A DNA stretch of 64,000 bases, taken from the NCBI GenBank assembly GCA_030407005.1, contig JAUDYN010000009.1, positions 868,001-932,000 on the forward strand, written 5' to 3'. The notes beneath the pieces are model-generated. The model made no database searches. It was not told where the DNA came from and saw nothing but the letters and a program-made list of their open reading frames with translations. The stretch comes from Desarmillaria ectypa (lineage: Eukaryota; Basidiomycota; Agaricomycetes; Agaricales; Physalacriaceae). Below, piece by piece: positions 11,459 through 25,088 of this stretch (within the stretch, counting starts at the first letter, position 1; each line of letters begins with the position of its first letter). A program made the translations under genes and the position numbers.

Positions 11459-12145
11459 ACAGTGAACAGGCCCGGAGGAGCTCATAGTCAACAGGGTGAC
11501 CACGTTCCAGGAGGTTGCCCCTTATCTTTCAATGGTACTCTGTGCAAAAATATTTCGTGTTGATCCGATACTCTCGTGCATTCGCCTGCGTTTGTGTCGG
11601 ATGCGTGAGCATAGGCGAACATAGGTAAATGGTACACATGGCTTCTGAGGTGCATTGTCGTCTTAGTACATCTGATGACGTCGAACACTTTGGTGAAGCG
11701 ACCCTAAAAATAGTTTCCCCCCAGTGTTCGACGTCATACGGATCTAGGCCCTCTCCAAAAAGGATTCCGACACTCTAGATCTCCCTCCCATTCTATGATA
11801 CAGGAATATGACATTGGGAGCTCGTGGTCGGCCACCCTTAGCCTTTTTACAAGAGGGTGATTGCGAGAACACTGTTCTGAAATACACCAGGACGCACTGA
11901 AACAGACGCCAGGAAACACATTTGTATCACTGAATACAAAATCCTCCAAGACTGGTACTGTACAAAGCGATTGCTCGCTTTTCCGTAATTGATCTCCAAT
12001 TCCTACACCACTAGTATTCTAATTCAGGCAACACTTGTACTGACAGAATAGATTGGAAAAAACAATACAGGCTGTTCGACATCAGGTATAACTATTGACT
12101 TACATACTTACGTCATTCCACCATCCTCCATGATTGTACATTGCA
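11459..12145. other. intergenic region between convergent genes
   Basis: About 690 nt between the phosphatase stop and the PKS stop, which face each other. Only short frames without domain character are seen on either strand. It likely holds both 3' UTRs. Confidence 0.5.
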
Positions 12146-15100
12146 TTATATCATGCCCACCCTGTGCCAATAAGCCAACCACTTCTTTACCTCATCACCA
12201 TCCAATTGCGGGAAGTCTGCTGCAGCCACCAACTCCGCTGAAACTTTCGGTAATCCAAATGCTTCGGTATCCTTCACTAGCAACGCCTCAGCATTACGTT
12301 TATAGTACGAGAGAAGTCGTATAGCTGGTAGCACTGCCGCATCCAAAGTGGACTTTTCCAGCAATTCGAACCACTGCGCGTAAGGCACCATTTCGACGTT
12401 CAATTCGTTAGAAATGACATGAGCTAGCTTGGACCACTGAGCTGGTTTGGGGTGTACGATATGGATGATGGGGGAAAGAATGTCGATGCGGTCGACAATC
12501 GCTTGAGCAGCTACATGTACCGGAAGCCAGGATATAGGCTTGGTATTATTGTCAACAGAGCTTCCGGTTCAAATCATGAAAATACTCACCTTGTCATCAT
12601 TGGGAAGACACCCGAGGAAAGGGGCACTCTGAATAATTGAAGGGAACCATTCATTGACTTTCCAGGTGCCATTCGAATCACCGCTAAGTTGTCCGACACG
12701 AACGACGAGGTAGCGCAAATCGGGAGCCAAACGCAGGAGTTCCTCTGAGACCCATTTCGACTCGCCGTATCCGTTTCCTTGTGCGACTTCTGCGTCAATG
12801 TGGGTTTCAGTAAGAGGATGGTTTTCTGTAGCGCCTAAGAAACAATATTATTTCCCGCCGTTCAAATCAATGTATCGAAGACATACTTTGGAAGACCCCG
12901 ATGGAACTTGCGTACACAAGTCGCGCTTGAGAGACGAGGGCGAAGTCAATCAGGTTGCGTAGTCCCTGAATATTAGCCTTGTATGAAGATAGCCCCATAT
13001 TGAAGTCCACGAGCCATGCTTAAATACCATTAGATATCAAGATGATTAGTATCGAGATGTTATCGCACCAATGTGAATAATATGCGTTATTGTGTCAGCA
13101 AACTATAGATTGAGCGATTAGTGACGGTTCAAGGTCAATGTAATAATATATGCACCTTGTCAAGCAGTCCAGTCTCCACAGACAGATCCACCTCCATCAT
13201 AGTCACCTTCTTCATGCTGACATGTAGATCGCGGTCCAGGAATGCCCGCCTCTGTCTCTCTTCAACAGGTAGGTCTCCTGGACGATTCACAGCGTAGATA
13301 TGTAGTACATCGGGATCAAATATCAAGTTTGCCAAGATATGACACCCCAAAGCACCAGTAGTACCGGTGACGAGTACAACCTTACCAATGGGTGAGGTGG
13401 TACGTTTCTTCGAAACTGGAGGAAAGTTCTCGGAGTAGGTTCGCACCATAGCATGCATAGCATCAACACGGGAGCCTGGATCGATGGAGAGCCCTCGGGA
13501 GATGGTATCCTCATGCAACTTCCCATTCTCTCCAGGTCGATGGTCGATATTCTTCTCAATTAAGGCCCAAATGTCTCGAATGTTAACATCACCGAGAAGT
13601 TGCAGTTGAGTAATGGTCAAAAGAGGTCGGAGTGCAAGAGAGAGCCGGCTCGCGGTGAGCGAATCCAATCCGTAAGCGGTGAGCGGGACGTCGGGGGAGA
13701 TTTCTTCGCTTGACATATTAAGTGAGTGACAGACAAGCTCTTCGACGGAAACTTTGTAGTTTGTCGTTGTATCCTCAGAAGAGGCGGCTTGCGGCGGTAC
13801 GAGATGATTGTATAGAGGAGATAATCCACAGAAAGTTTGCACATCTGCCCAAGAGAGATCGGGGATGTAGAGCCAGAATGCTTGGCTACGTAACCTCATT
13901 AGGCCGTCCTCCAGGCAATCACACAATTCTGTGAGATGAGATTAGCACCTTAACGCGAGAAAGCCGGTAACAACTCACGTCGACTGGTCATTGCCCATGG
14001 CATGAATTGAATCAAAGATGGATTTGGAAGCAAAGTGTCTGGGTCGATGACGGTGTCACTGTCAATGATAGCCGGAGCTACCAAAGCAAACGCATTAGGG
14101 TAATCTTTCGTCATAAAGTCAACTGCAGTATTGGCGCTAAAAGCACAGTAATGAGTACTTCTCTATCCTCGAGATAACATCCTATTTACCTAGAGTAATT
14201 GGTTTGTCCCGAATTGCCAAAGATGGTGACAGACGATAGCGTTACTAAAAAGTCGAGCTTGCTGATCTGAAGAGTTTGTTCCAGGGTTCTAAATGCTTCA
14301 ATCTTGGCCGGAAAGACGTAATAATAGGTGTCTTGAGTATGTTTCACGTACGCGCCATCTGCCCAAACGGCCGAGAGCAGAATACATCCACCGATACGTC
14401 CCGGAAGACTGGACAGTAGCCTTTGTGTGTCTGAAACTGAGCTGGCATCGCAGCATTCAAGACGCAATTCCAAGTCAGGTTGTTCCTGAAGATAGGATAG
14501 AATTCGAAAGGCTGCAGGATTTTTCTTGGATAAGCCCTGTCCTCCACTACGAGATGTCAGTACGATCTTTCGAGCACCTTTCTAAAGACGGGAGATCAGT
14601 CCTCGTTATGCCAGCCAGGACAATATATATATATACCTCGTACATCCAAAGAGCAATCTGCAGTCCAAGAGATCCGATTCCACCCTGTAGCAAATAAAAT
14701 ACGTCTGCACGTAGAAGACATGGATTGAGTTTCTGCTCCATAGTCTCAACGACATCAAGAGGAGTCCGGGATGGAGCCAGCAACGGTGATGGCGGAAATT
14801 CAACGTTATCTTTGAAGGCATCTGAAACGACCCACGGATTCTTTCCGACTTCTTGTCTTGTTCCACTCACTGGGTCATCCCAAAAGTATAATGATGCGCC
14901 AAGAGAATCACAGATGCTCCGCACACTTTCCCAATGTTCATCATAGTCAGAGAGGACAAAGTCGCCTGATTTTACGGCTTCGAGGAGTTGAGGAGCTTCG
15001 CCAAATGCAAGGACTGTAGAGACACCAAGGATCTCCAATGTGCGAACAAGGCAGGGGCTGAGATCCGATTTTTCCCCGTTTCTGAGCGCGAGAACTACTC

Positions 15101-18100
15101 GACGCTCCCGAACTCGAGGATGGTCTTTCAGTGACCCGAAACCGATGCAACGGGTGATAATGAGAATTGGGACGAGCGCGTCCAGTCGGTCCTTCCACTG
15201 ACGGGCGGGAAGAAGTTGCCCTATATGGACAACAGCAAAGTTGGACAGCGGCCCGGAAATAATCCCTGCAACGTGCGTCTTGATACGATGTTCTGTACTG
15301 CATGTCTCAATGATCTCTCCATACACGCCTCGTAGGCCACCGACAGGTGTAGATTCGAGCTCTATGGACAGAAGAACGTGGTCCGGTGGGACAAGTGGAC
15401 GAGGGGACTCTGTGATTTGATCTGAATCCTTCACGGCCCAATACTTGGAGGCAAGTTCAATAGATGAAGTTTTCGAAACTTTGGTTGATGGAGAAGGAAC
15501 GAGTCTAGGAAGGAAGAGCCGGCCATCACTCTCAATGACGAATTCCGACTCGTGATTGAGGCCCTTTACATGCGACAGCCAATCGATATATCTTCTGCGT
15601 TCTCCTGCCGACCACATCTCGTTGAAAAGCACAAGACAAATTCTTGTCCCAAGGATTTCCCTCTTCAGTGATCGATAGAAACCACGAGCGGCAGCACCTG
15701 AAATATCCATGTTGGACTCGATCCAGATTATAGGTACATTTGAACTTTGAAGCCGGACGATATCGCTGCGAATGGCTAACTCTCCACCCAAGCTAAACGA
15801 TAGTATCGAAGGTGCGAGCTTATTGTAATAGCCAAGGCGGACGTCGGGAAGTTGTAGGACCAGCTTCTGCGCTTCGATAAGGATAGAATCGCCTGTCGTT
15901 AAGACGTCGGAAGAATGAAAGTGTTTTTGCATTGATGTCCGCCATAAACCTTCCAACTCGGGGAGCGGTCCCTGTGCCTTGTCCGCAACGCTCATGATGA
16001 CTTTACCCCCGGGAACCAGAAGATCGTAAAGGATGTCTGTGTGGGAAGGGTTGATGTTGGCGTCGACGCCAAGAATTATGTCGTAGAAAACGGAGGAATC
16101 CTGTTGGTCGGTCCTGGCTCCATCCCATTCAATTCCAACGTTTTGATAGGAACATCCGTACGAATTGTTGAATGGCGTTTGTCGCGCTCCAATGCTGGAA
16201 TACTCGAGGAAAACCTGTTTCTCGTTCATCAGATGCAAAACTTGCGACGCGAGTGTTGCGCAAATAGAGTCTTCTGCACTCAGATCCAGGATTCTGAGGA
16301 CTCGAATACCATCGCCAACAATCGGATCTACAGCGCGACGTAGCCGTTCGGTAGTCTCCTCAAGGATAAGATCTGATGGGCTAGTATCACCGTTAGGTGT
16401 TTCTTGAGAAGTACTACGTTCTGGAGAATGAGGTTCTGGTCCCTTCTCCTCTGAGGGATAGTGCAATGGCAGAATAGGTAATCCATATGGCTGGTGGACC
16501 ATTTCGAAGCTTCGAGACATCGGTTTGACAGGCGATAGATAATGCCGTTCAACCTGAAGGCCTGATAACTTGAGGATATGTTGGCCATGCTCACCCACAA
16601 TGCTAGCATCAAAGACGATGGCATCTGTTCGTACTGTCAAGCCTTTTATTACCATCCAACTTGTAAGATCACGAACCTGGCGTCCATTTCTGTCTGACGA
16701 TTTTTGCATACAGAACATTCCGGAGGAGGTCCGGTTCTGGTTTGTCGTATAAAGTCACCACTTCCACCCGAGATGGAAGGAAATACGAGTTGGGATCCAT
16801 GTTCCCCGTGATACGATGGTGCACTGCAGAATGTATACAGGAGTCTAAGATTGCCGGATGAAGAACGTATCCTTCAGAACTGGAGTAGCAAAATATTAGC
16901 CTTTATCAAGAGAAAAGGCCTCATAACTTGCGACATACATCATCTCTTCGTCGGCGCCTCTAATTTGGAATAGACCCTCTTGTTCGTTCATCCAACAGGC
17001 ATTCACTCGTTGATACAGGGTCTCATATTGCGCAAAGTACGACAGTGTTTCATAAAAATCTGGGAAATTCTTCAACTTCGACTTGGAAACTGGTATGGAT
17101 GCGACATACTTTCCACATCCAGTTGCCTATTTTGAGATTGAAAGGTACTGATATCCAGGTCAGGTGGGCGTGAAATGTTGGCCTTCGACATATGTCCCTG
17201 AGCATGAGTCTGCGTTACCTGTCAAAAATTCGTCAGCCGCAATCAAGAAGGGGGACAGAGGGTAAATTCACCGAGGTCGTTGAGCTATTCACGGTAGACA
17301 CAACAGTCCAGTGGGAGCTATCAAGCTGGAACTTCACCGGCCGTGCGTTCTTTGAGAGTGGCATAATTGCTTCGAATGCAACATTCCATAAGACTCGACC
17401 ACCTGCTGCCAGCGCCTAGGATGTGGTTTTCTTAGCATGCTCTTAAGGATGTCATCACTCGGTGACTCACCATTTCGATGTACCCAGCAGCAGGCATGAC
17501 CGGTTCACCACTTATGACATGATCAATTAAGCTCGGATGACTTGAAGCACTAATGTTCATGTCCTTCTGTCCTAAAGGTCCGTTTCGCGTAGGTACATGA
17601 CTTCGAGAAGTATCTTGTGTCAATGAGCCTTGGTAATAGGGTATTTCCTTCCGTTGGAATGGATAGGCAATAGCAGGAACGACTTTCAAGGAGCCATGAT
17701 ACATATTGAGTCGTCTGAAGTTGACTTCGGAGCATTTGGGTCCTAAAACAGTAATTCGACCAAGACAATCCAGGAAAATGTGCGACTCTGAGGGAGATTT
17801 GGGAGTAGAAGAGCGTGGTCGAATCAGAGGACACAGAACCGCCTTGACTTGTGGGTCCTCCAGGTAGGTAGCAAGCACGGGGTGTGGTCCAATTTCCACA
17901 TATATGGCATCAGGATGGTCCCTCCTCACCCGTGCTGCAGTCGAAGAGAACAACACAGGTTGTCTGGTGTTCGACCAGAAATACTGGGATGTGAAAGCTT
18001 CCATCTGTCGATTACCAGTGACGGTTGAGTATACTGGCAAAGACGGAGTTGCCGTCGGATGTTCTTCAAACACCTGCGAAACAAGGTCCTGGAACTCGTC

Positions 18101-20803
18101 ATGGCATACATCCATGAGGGTAGAATGAACAGGCACAGAGCTACGCAGTTTTGTAGCAAAGATACCCTCACTTCGAGCTATATCAACTGCACGTTCAACC
18201 AGGAGCCTGTGACCGCTAATAGTAACAGCGTCGGGACCGTTGAAACATGCGACCTCGAGCACAGAGGTAGCAGATGACTCTTGCTTAGCAGACTGAATGA
18301 TTTTCTCTGCTTGAGCGGAGCTGCAGCTCATAGCAGCCATACACCCGTCGACATCTTCGGCAAGGGTGAAGGCCTTTCCTCTGGCAATGGCGAGCTTGAG
18401 AGCCATCTCTTGGCTTGCGAGACCTGCACCATAGAGCATGGGAGTCTCGCCAGCCGAATGTCCGAATACGGCATCAGGAACAATACCAACACTTCGAAGG
18501 AGGTCTACGAGTGCCATCTGCAAGATCGCTAGCGAAGGGATAATGATAGAGATAGGCCATGTCCCGGTTTTGAGTGAGAGATTCTCAGCTCCATCCATGA
18601 AGAGACCGGTGTGAAGGACCAAAGAGTGACCTACCACACTTTTGTAAATGGCGTCCATTCGAAGGACACTGTCTCGGAAAACAGGAAAGGCCTTGAAGAG
18701 TTCACGACCCACTATCAAAGTTATTAGCATTAGAAATAGTGTTAAATGGTCAACGTACTGTTGATATGCTGTGGTCCTTGTCCTGAGAATACAAAAACGA
18801 TAGGAGAGCGGCTCGATTGACGAGGATATAGAGCCGGGGGAGAGAAGGACAATGCAGAGTCTTCGGGATTGTGTATCCCATAAGTACGCCAGGTCATTTG
18901 GCGAGCCTGTCTGCCATAGATGGTCGAAATGGCCCGAGCTTGACTTGGATACTCCTTGATGAGTGCAGATAAGGAATCAGCATTAGCTGAGGCGGATCGC
19001 GGAGATAATCCCCCAGTAACTAGTAGGGTGAGACCACCGTCTATCGAAGAGTCCTCTGGGAGAACAAGTGATGGAGGGCCTTCTAGTACCGCGTGACCAT
19101 TTGCGCCGCCGATTCCAGAACTATTGATTGAGACTAAAGGACGACCGGAGGAAGAGCGAGCGCTGAGATGAGAGACGCTGGTTGGGACTACAAGTCGGTA
19201 TTTCTTCCACTCAATGGCCGGGTTGAGAGTACGGATACCCACGGTGGGTGGAATGATCTTCGTCTCAAACATAGAACAGACCTTTGATACTGATGCGAAG
19301 AAAGATGTGATCTCCAGGTGACTGAAAAAACGGAAGGGGTAAGAAATTTAATTACATAGAGAAATGCCACTAACCCGATATTGCCTTTCACACTTCCCAC
19401 TGGTAAAACATCGTTTCGCTGAAATGCCTTTCCAACCCAGTTGGCTTCTGTAGGATCACCCGCAGCGGTTCCTGATCATAGTGGTGAATATATGAATGGA
19501 AAAAAGGTAAATGGTACCATACCTGTAGCATGTAGCTCGACAAAATCGACCTCCGAAGGATCTCGACCAGTTCCAGCGAATGCCCTGAGCATCGCATCAG
19601 CCTGAGCATCAGCAACAGGAGCACTGACGGGAGCCGCGGATCCAGTTGAGTTGATACCGACACCAAGAATCTAGAGAAGGTTATCGGATTTTGTTTGATG
19701 CTTGTATTTACAGAGCAAACTCACGGAAGCATAGATGTGATCACCATCAGAAATGGCCTGGTCCAAGAGTTTGACGACTAGAACGGCAACACCTTCGCTA
19801 CGAGAAAATCTGAAGATTGGCAGTGTTAAAAAAACAAGGTTTGCTATCTGAGAAGTGATTACCCATCTGCCGCAGCATCGAATGGTTTGCACTCTCCGTC
19901 CGGGGACAGGATTTTTCCATCGCTATACTGAACCCAATCTTCTACACTGTAAATGAATCGCCGACATTGTTGCTAGTAAAGCAGAGATAGATCGAATTCG
20001 AAGAGACAACGTACGTGTAGTTGAGCTGACAACCTCCGACTACGGCTGCCTTGCAATCTCCCGTTCTGAGAGTCTGGACAGCGAGGTACAAAGCAGATGC
20101 AGTAGAGCTACAAGCTGTAGTTGTTGGAATAGTGGGACCTCGAAGATCTAAATGATAAGAAACTTTGTTTGCGGCGGAGTACGGGTATCCGGCAAGTGAT
20201 CCTGCAGAGTCCATGTTGGCCTGCAGAATGGTCAGAGTATTCCAAGACGCCAGGATGGAATTTGAGAGCCATACTGGATCGGCTGTGTACGCGGTTTCCA
20301 TGGTGGAAGACATGAAGCATCCGATGTTCTGTCCTCGATAATCGATCCCAGAATCCAGCAGGGCTAGAAAGCCATGTTCAATGAGTTTCCTTGTAGATAC
20401 CGACATTGCTGCAACGTCTCTGGAGGTAATACCGAATTCCAAAGGATCGAAGAGGGCGATAGATTTCAAAAAGGAGCCCTTTTTGGTGACAACGCTGCCG
20501 GTTTTCTTCCCATACCAACTGATAGCAGCAGTGTTCAGAACAACCGGTGAATGTTCGTGAACAAAGATACTTACGCATCGATATCAAACCTTTCAAGAGG
20601 GATCGTTTCGTAGGACTGGCGCTTGTCCAAGAGAAACTGGAAGAATGCGGAGTGGCCTAAGTTTTCAGGCAGCTCCTGGCCGCTAGGAAGTTCGGTAGAA
20701 ATTCCAACCTAGACTTTATCAGCATGCCATATAAATAAAATCGGGGATAATTCCATACAATAGCGACGGCGGGAAGGGTTTTCGAGTTCGAGTTTGGTAC
20801 CAT
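12146..20803 (-). CDS. reducing polyketide synthase with C-terminal thioester reductase (KS-AT-DH-psiMT/psiER-KR-ACP-R)
   Basis: Multi-exon gene starting at the ATG at 20803-20801 (MVPNSNSKTLPAVAI, then VGISTELPSG) and ending at TAA 12148-12146. Domains in order: KS with TACSSTASAL (active Cys), ELHATGM and GNIGHLE (His pair), about 20.8-19.2 kb; AT with GHSAGE, about 18.7-17.7 kb; DH with HPSLIDHVISGEPVMPAAGY (His) and HPAILDSCIH (Asp), about 17.6-16.8 kb. A methyltransferase-like region follows with a degenerate motif (ILDLSAED), then a long linker without a usable ER nucleotide motif. KR has LLQGGIGSLG, TLSSVTIFG and GQTNYS. ACP has TAYGLDSLTAS. The terminal reductase begins VVLVTGTTGALGCHI. 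It should build a reduced polyketide and release it reductively as an aldehyde or alcohol. The product cannot be predicted. Confidence 0.88.
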
Positions 20804-22888
20804 TGACTGTAAAGTGAAAAATTGCTGGTTAGGAGGTGCTGGGGACAGGCCTTGGGGTTCTACGCACCTTTATATAGTATTAATTAATAGATAACCGAAG
20901 ACTGGAATGGATGTATAGCTGAGCTTGTTTATTTCTTGAACTGAGCTTGTGCACCACTTGATAACTCCGGAATGCGGCGTCAACATGCGGGGCACAAGCG
21001 AGATTCAGTAACTACTCGCTTACTCGGATGGGCCGTGCAGGATCATGATCATCATTGGTAGATGCGATGAAAATGATATACAGGCGCCAATTTTTCACTA
21101 TAACAATTCAGTCACTGGGAGATACATATCGTGGATTCCAATTTCCAGGACAATGCATGTGGTACCCAATACAATGTTATCAGATAGTACTCATGGAAGT
21201 TATCGAAGAAGAAGCTAACCCGGAGCAATTGGACGGTGTGTTCATAACTGCGCTACTTATCGTAGATCCCCGACTGTTTACTACCCCCCCCCCCAAAAAA
21301 AAAAAACTCAGCTTATTGCCAAGAATAGTAGGAGAGAAACGATGCTCTGAGAGCAAACGATATGGAAGCTGCTGTCGAAGAGGTACTTTTAACTAGGTCC
21401 TACTAGTGTGGTGCATGTCTTGTCAGAAGTGGCCCCTGTCAGAACGCGATCAGGCCCCCCTATCCGTTTTTTGGTCTGTCCACACGGTCACATGGCACAC
21501 GCAAATTCACAGATCATGCCCTCAACAAACAAAGTGATAACTATCAGCTCTGACTTCTTGTCTGGATCTGAACGGTCTGATGTATTGTCTACTCAACCCA
21601 TAGGATTTCCCGGTTATACGAGTAGAGGTGCGTTAGGAAATATTTCAAGATGGTTGGTAACATTAACTTCTAGTACGTCCGATTCATATGCAAGGTCCTG
21701 CCAGGTAGGTTTAATTCAGCATTGTATCAGAGGTATCTACAGTAGGATTACTTTTTTAGCCCATCATCAAAATTGACAACTGTAACTCAGGCAATGGCAG
21801 TGTATCTCCCCGAAGTACGGAGCAAAATGTCCATGAATTGAAAGTAAAGGGTGCCTGGAGGACGTCTCCTTAATTCTTTGATACATCAGAGTCGCAGCAG
21901 TCTCGATCCCGTTGAGAAAGGTTGGACGTTCTGCACTACCATTGCGATAAGGAACCTGAGCGTCTTAAAGTTCAATGCACCCATTTGGGTTCAGACTGCA
22001 TATTCACTCTGAAATGGATCAGATAGTACTCAAGTGGCTCGCCATACACGCAAAAGCCAGCAGACCTAAGAGGAACTGCATACCCATAATTAGCTTATAG
22101 TTCGGCATTCAAACAAATGGCGACATGAGCGACATGAACGGGGTCTGAGGTAGGTCTGAGTGGCGGCTATTATGATTCCTATAGGAAGTGTATTTTTGAA
22201 CTTTGATGCGACCCATAAGAAGAAACTTGAAATGCATATCCAGAAAAGACCGCAAGATGGAACAAGGGGCAGGAGAATATCAAAAGTACATCAAAGATTC
22301 AAACTGTAAGATTCGGAGTAGTTACCGCATACAAGAAGATATGCTGAGAAAGATGAAAGGACAGTTTGGACTTCGTGGGAGCGTGCAGGCCGCGAGGAAA
22401 GGACATTTGCATAATCGCACCCATCAGAGAGCTGTCCACCGCAAAAGTATTTCTGCCCCACAGAAGAAGCACAGAGTGGGAATGGACATGATTCATCACC
22501 TGCACGCGTGAAGATGGCCCATAAGCCGAGAGGCAGTACTTACTACTAGGGTGAATCAAGCCGGAGCTACAAGTCCAGGGCTAGAAAAAGGACTCACTGG
22601 ATGAAACCGACCTATTTAGCTCTCTTTCCCCACAGATACTACGACATTATGGCCCTCGAGTTGCCTGCCCAAAAGCCTATAATATCTAATGGCAGCCTGG
22701 GAATATGTGATTGCTATCAGCGGAAAAAATAGACAACTTCACAAACTTACCAGCAATCAGAACCATGTCACAGCTCGGCTGTTCGTAGCCTAGGGCATGA
22801 GAAGAATGCCTCCGACGTGAATTGTGATTGAGCATCAAAGTTCAGAACAGGCGTAATATTGAGTGCCGAAGCCCCAAATACTGTTCAC

Positions 22889-22908
22889 CACGTGTCCATA
22901 TCCACGTG
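22889..22908. promoter_or_regulatory. paired CACGTG boxes
   Basis: Two perfect CACGTG palindromes at 22889-22894 and 22903-22908, 14 bp apart start to start. Such sites are bound by bHLH or some bZIP factors in fungi. They lie directly beside the longer palindrome at 22921-22957. They sit about 2.1 kb upstream of the PKS start, so a role there is inference. Confidence 0.4.
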
Positions 22909-22920
22909 CCATGATGTCAC

Positions 22921-22957
22921 ACCTGCCATGATCGGTGCAGGAACCGGCATGGCAGGT
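22921..22957. promoter_or_regulatory. nested inverted repeat with CGG-N8-CCG core
   Basis: Perfect 10-bp arms ACCTGCCATG (22921-22930) and CATGGCAGGT (22948-22957). Inside them is a second inverted pair CGGT/ACCG that contains CGG at 22933-22935 and CCG at 22944-22946, spaced by 8 nt. CGG-Nx-CCG is the classical layout for Zn2Cys6 binuclear-cluster factors, the usual regulators of fungal metabolite clusters. It could instead be a chance hairpin, and no regulator gene is seen in the window. Confidence 0.4.
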
Positions 22958-23710
22958 CCATCAACTCAGCTGTCATCAATACCTCAGTCGCGTCTTAATG
23001 AACTGCGTCGAACATTCATCTTGTTGTGAAAAACGGGGGATGAATAGATCAGTTCGTTCCCAGTTAGTACATGCGCGGTGTCAGGCCAATAGTATTGCGC
23101 TTGGCTGAGCTCTGCAAACGCATGCAGATGTACACTACTGTACCTACTTATATACTAAATACTAATTTACTAGAATCTTCTACAACTTTCCTAATATTTC
23201 TCTCTTAATCAGCAAGTTCGGCATGATGCCGGATTGCCATCATCTCGGCTCAACTCTCAAATCCCAACACATCTCTTCTCCATTCGCACGACCATGTCTC
23301 GCACAACTGAACTTGATGAACAACCGAACCATCATCTAGTAGACATCATCTGCTGTCCGACCCGGAGGAATGAGGCTTTTTTCAGAAGTTCCCTGCTGGA
23401 GAGATACCAATCTGTCTAATTTGACGTTAAGACATGCGGTTTTATCAAGGTTGGAAGTAACTCACTTAATTACTGCACATATTATATTGAACTTCCAGAA
23501 ACTTCGAGATAATGGCGCACACTGCTGTGTAACAGATCACAGTCAATTTTCAAGTTTTTATCGCGCGACATGAGTTTAAGCTTAGACTTAGCACGCCATT
23601 CATCCTATACGTCAGGATTCAAGTACATCACATATCCTCTTCATACGGGTGAAGAAGAAGCATACATAATCAGGGATTCGACAAGCAAGTTTCCTTCCCA
23701 TACATCATGC

Positions 23711-25088
23711 TCAGACTTCTAAATTCCCATAACCTCTCGACTTAGAATTCAGAGTCTCGTCGTTTGTCTGACTCTCTCCACTATCCTTGACGATTGCCTG
23801 CGAAATGTTGATCGCTAATGGACGCAAAGGTATTTCAGTGCCGTGCACAGAGCCACGACCACTTCGAAATCCCGAAGGTCCTCTTAGCGCCGAGGGCGTT
23901 CCTGCTTTCTGTGCCCAGCCTAATCCAATGCGAACATTGATCAAGCTGAAGGCAATGCCTGCCGCCTCAGGCCAAAAGTCAACGGTATTAAATTGAATAT
24001 TGGTCTTTGTCAGATAGGTTATCATGAAGAAAGTGGTCCATGTCCTGAGAGGTTTGTCATCCGGTAATTCAATATACAGGAATGTTCCACTTGCGTATAT
24101 ATCGCAGCACTCTCAACGAATATAGAAAGCACAGACTAGTACATCGAAGTCAGTAGGCATCTTCCCAGACGAAGCAACGTTAACGATACCATTAGACTTG
24201 ATCCTCCAACAGCAGACGATGCCTTGTGTGTCCTGTAAATGTACCAGGCAATCATGCCTGCCAGGGTCGTAAGTAATAATTTTCTCTTTGAGGCGTGTCT
24301 CTCACTTGAGCTATAGACATTGGTCCTGCAAGAACTGATGTTAACTATTGGCCATAATAAGAGGCAATATACTCACAGAAGTGTGAAAACACAGTCACTG
24401 GTGATCCACCTCCCTGCAACTGTCGCGAAGACGTCCTGGCCAGGAATATACTTTGCGAACTGGTACGTGATCCCAACGCCACACACTACGAAGACTTAGT
24501 CCATCCTTCTATTGAAGAAATTACCAAGTGTCTTACCAGTGAGCCCTGCCAATGTGCATAACGGGAACGCGATGACGCGATAATTAAATCCCCAGACGAT
24601 CCAGAGGCGATAAATCTATAGCTTCCACTTAGCCGAGATTCGAATCACTTGAAAGCGTCCTCACAATCATAGTGTCGCCAGTTACCACCGATCCTGCTAG
24701 AAAACCTGTTTTCACGACCTCCGTGATCTGTGAGAGGTCTGCATAGTACCTCAAAGCTTGTCTTCCGCGTTCAAAATTGACGAAAGCATCGAATAGCCGG
24801 ATAATTGTGCAAATCCAATGCTGCAGTCATCCTTTGGTTAACAGAAGGTCCGTAATATCAGTTAATTTGACTTACCCCCGTGACTGATACCAGCAGTATG
24901 ACTGCACCAATAAACATGGGTCGCCGCACGACCGCAAAATTGGATGTGCGAGTGGCTCCTGAGGAGATCGAATTCTTGCGTGTGAACAGTAACGTTATCG
25001 ACGTTATATCGAGGACGAGAAATATTCCATACAAAAGGCTTTCTACTGCCACAGTTGCCAGATTAACGGATACCAGAGAAATATCCAT
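23711..25088 (-). CDS. multi-pass transmembrane orphan (agaricomycete family)
   Basis: Minus-strand multi-exon gene. Exon 1 (25088 down to about 24879) encodes VESLLYGIFLVLDITSITL and PMFIGAVILLVSVTG. Later exons give HWICTIIRLFDAF, RYYADLSQITEVVKTG, SVVTGDTMIIYRLWIVWG, VIAFPLCTLAGLTG, RWITSDCVFTLL, TTLAGMIAWYIYRTH and SVLSIFVESAAIYT. The last exon holds FNTVDFWPEAAGIAFSLI, then a polar tail ending GYGNLEV. Seven hydrophobic segments and the order W..RLFDAF / TGD...YR.W / SSLM.V match a widespread agaricomycete orphan membrane family. The function is unknown. It lies between the PKS and the adenylating reductase, on the PKS strand, so a role in export or sensing for that locus is possible but unproven. 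Confidence 0.7.

Larger units (their letters stand above)
20804..23710. other. intergenic region of the PKS / reductase locus
   Basis: About 2.9 kb without a convincing gene. It lies between the PKS start and the end of the minus-strand membrane-protein gene. It contains a C11-A12 homopolymer run (21284-21306), two CACGTG boxes and a nested palindrome (listed separately). It is the likely promoter region of the PKS. Confidence 0.5.

Noticed and set aside
21284..21306. C11-A12 homopolymer run
   Set aside because: A simple homopolymer junction with no terminal repeats or element nearby; probably replication slippage or assembly uncertainty, not a mobile element tail.
22203..22511. 102-codon basic frame in the PKS upstream region
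   Set aside because: Composition looks random, no domain, and no intron signals tie it to neighbours.
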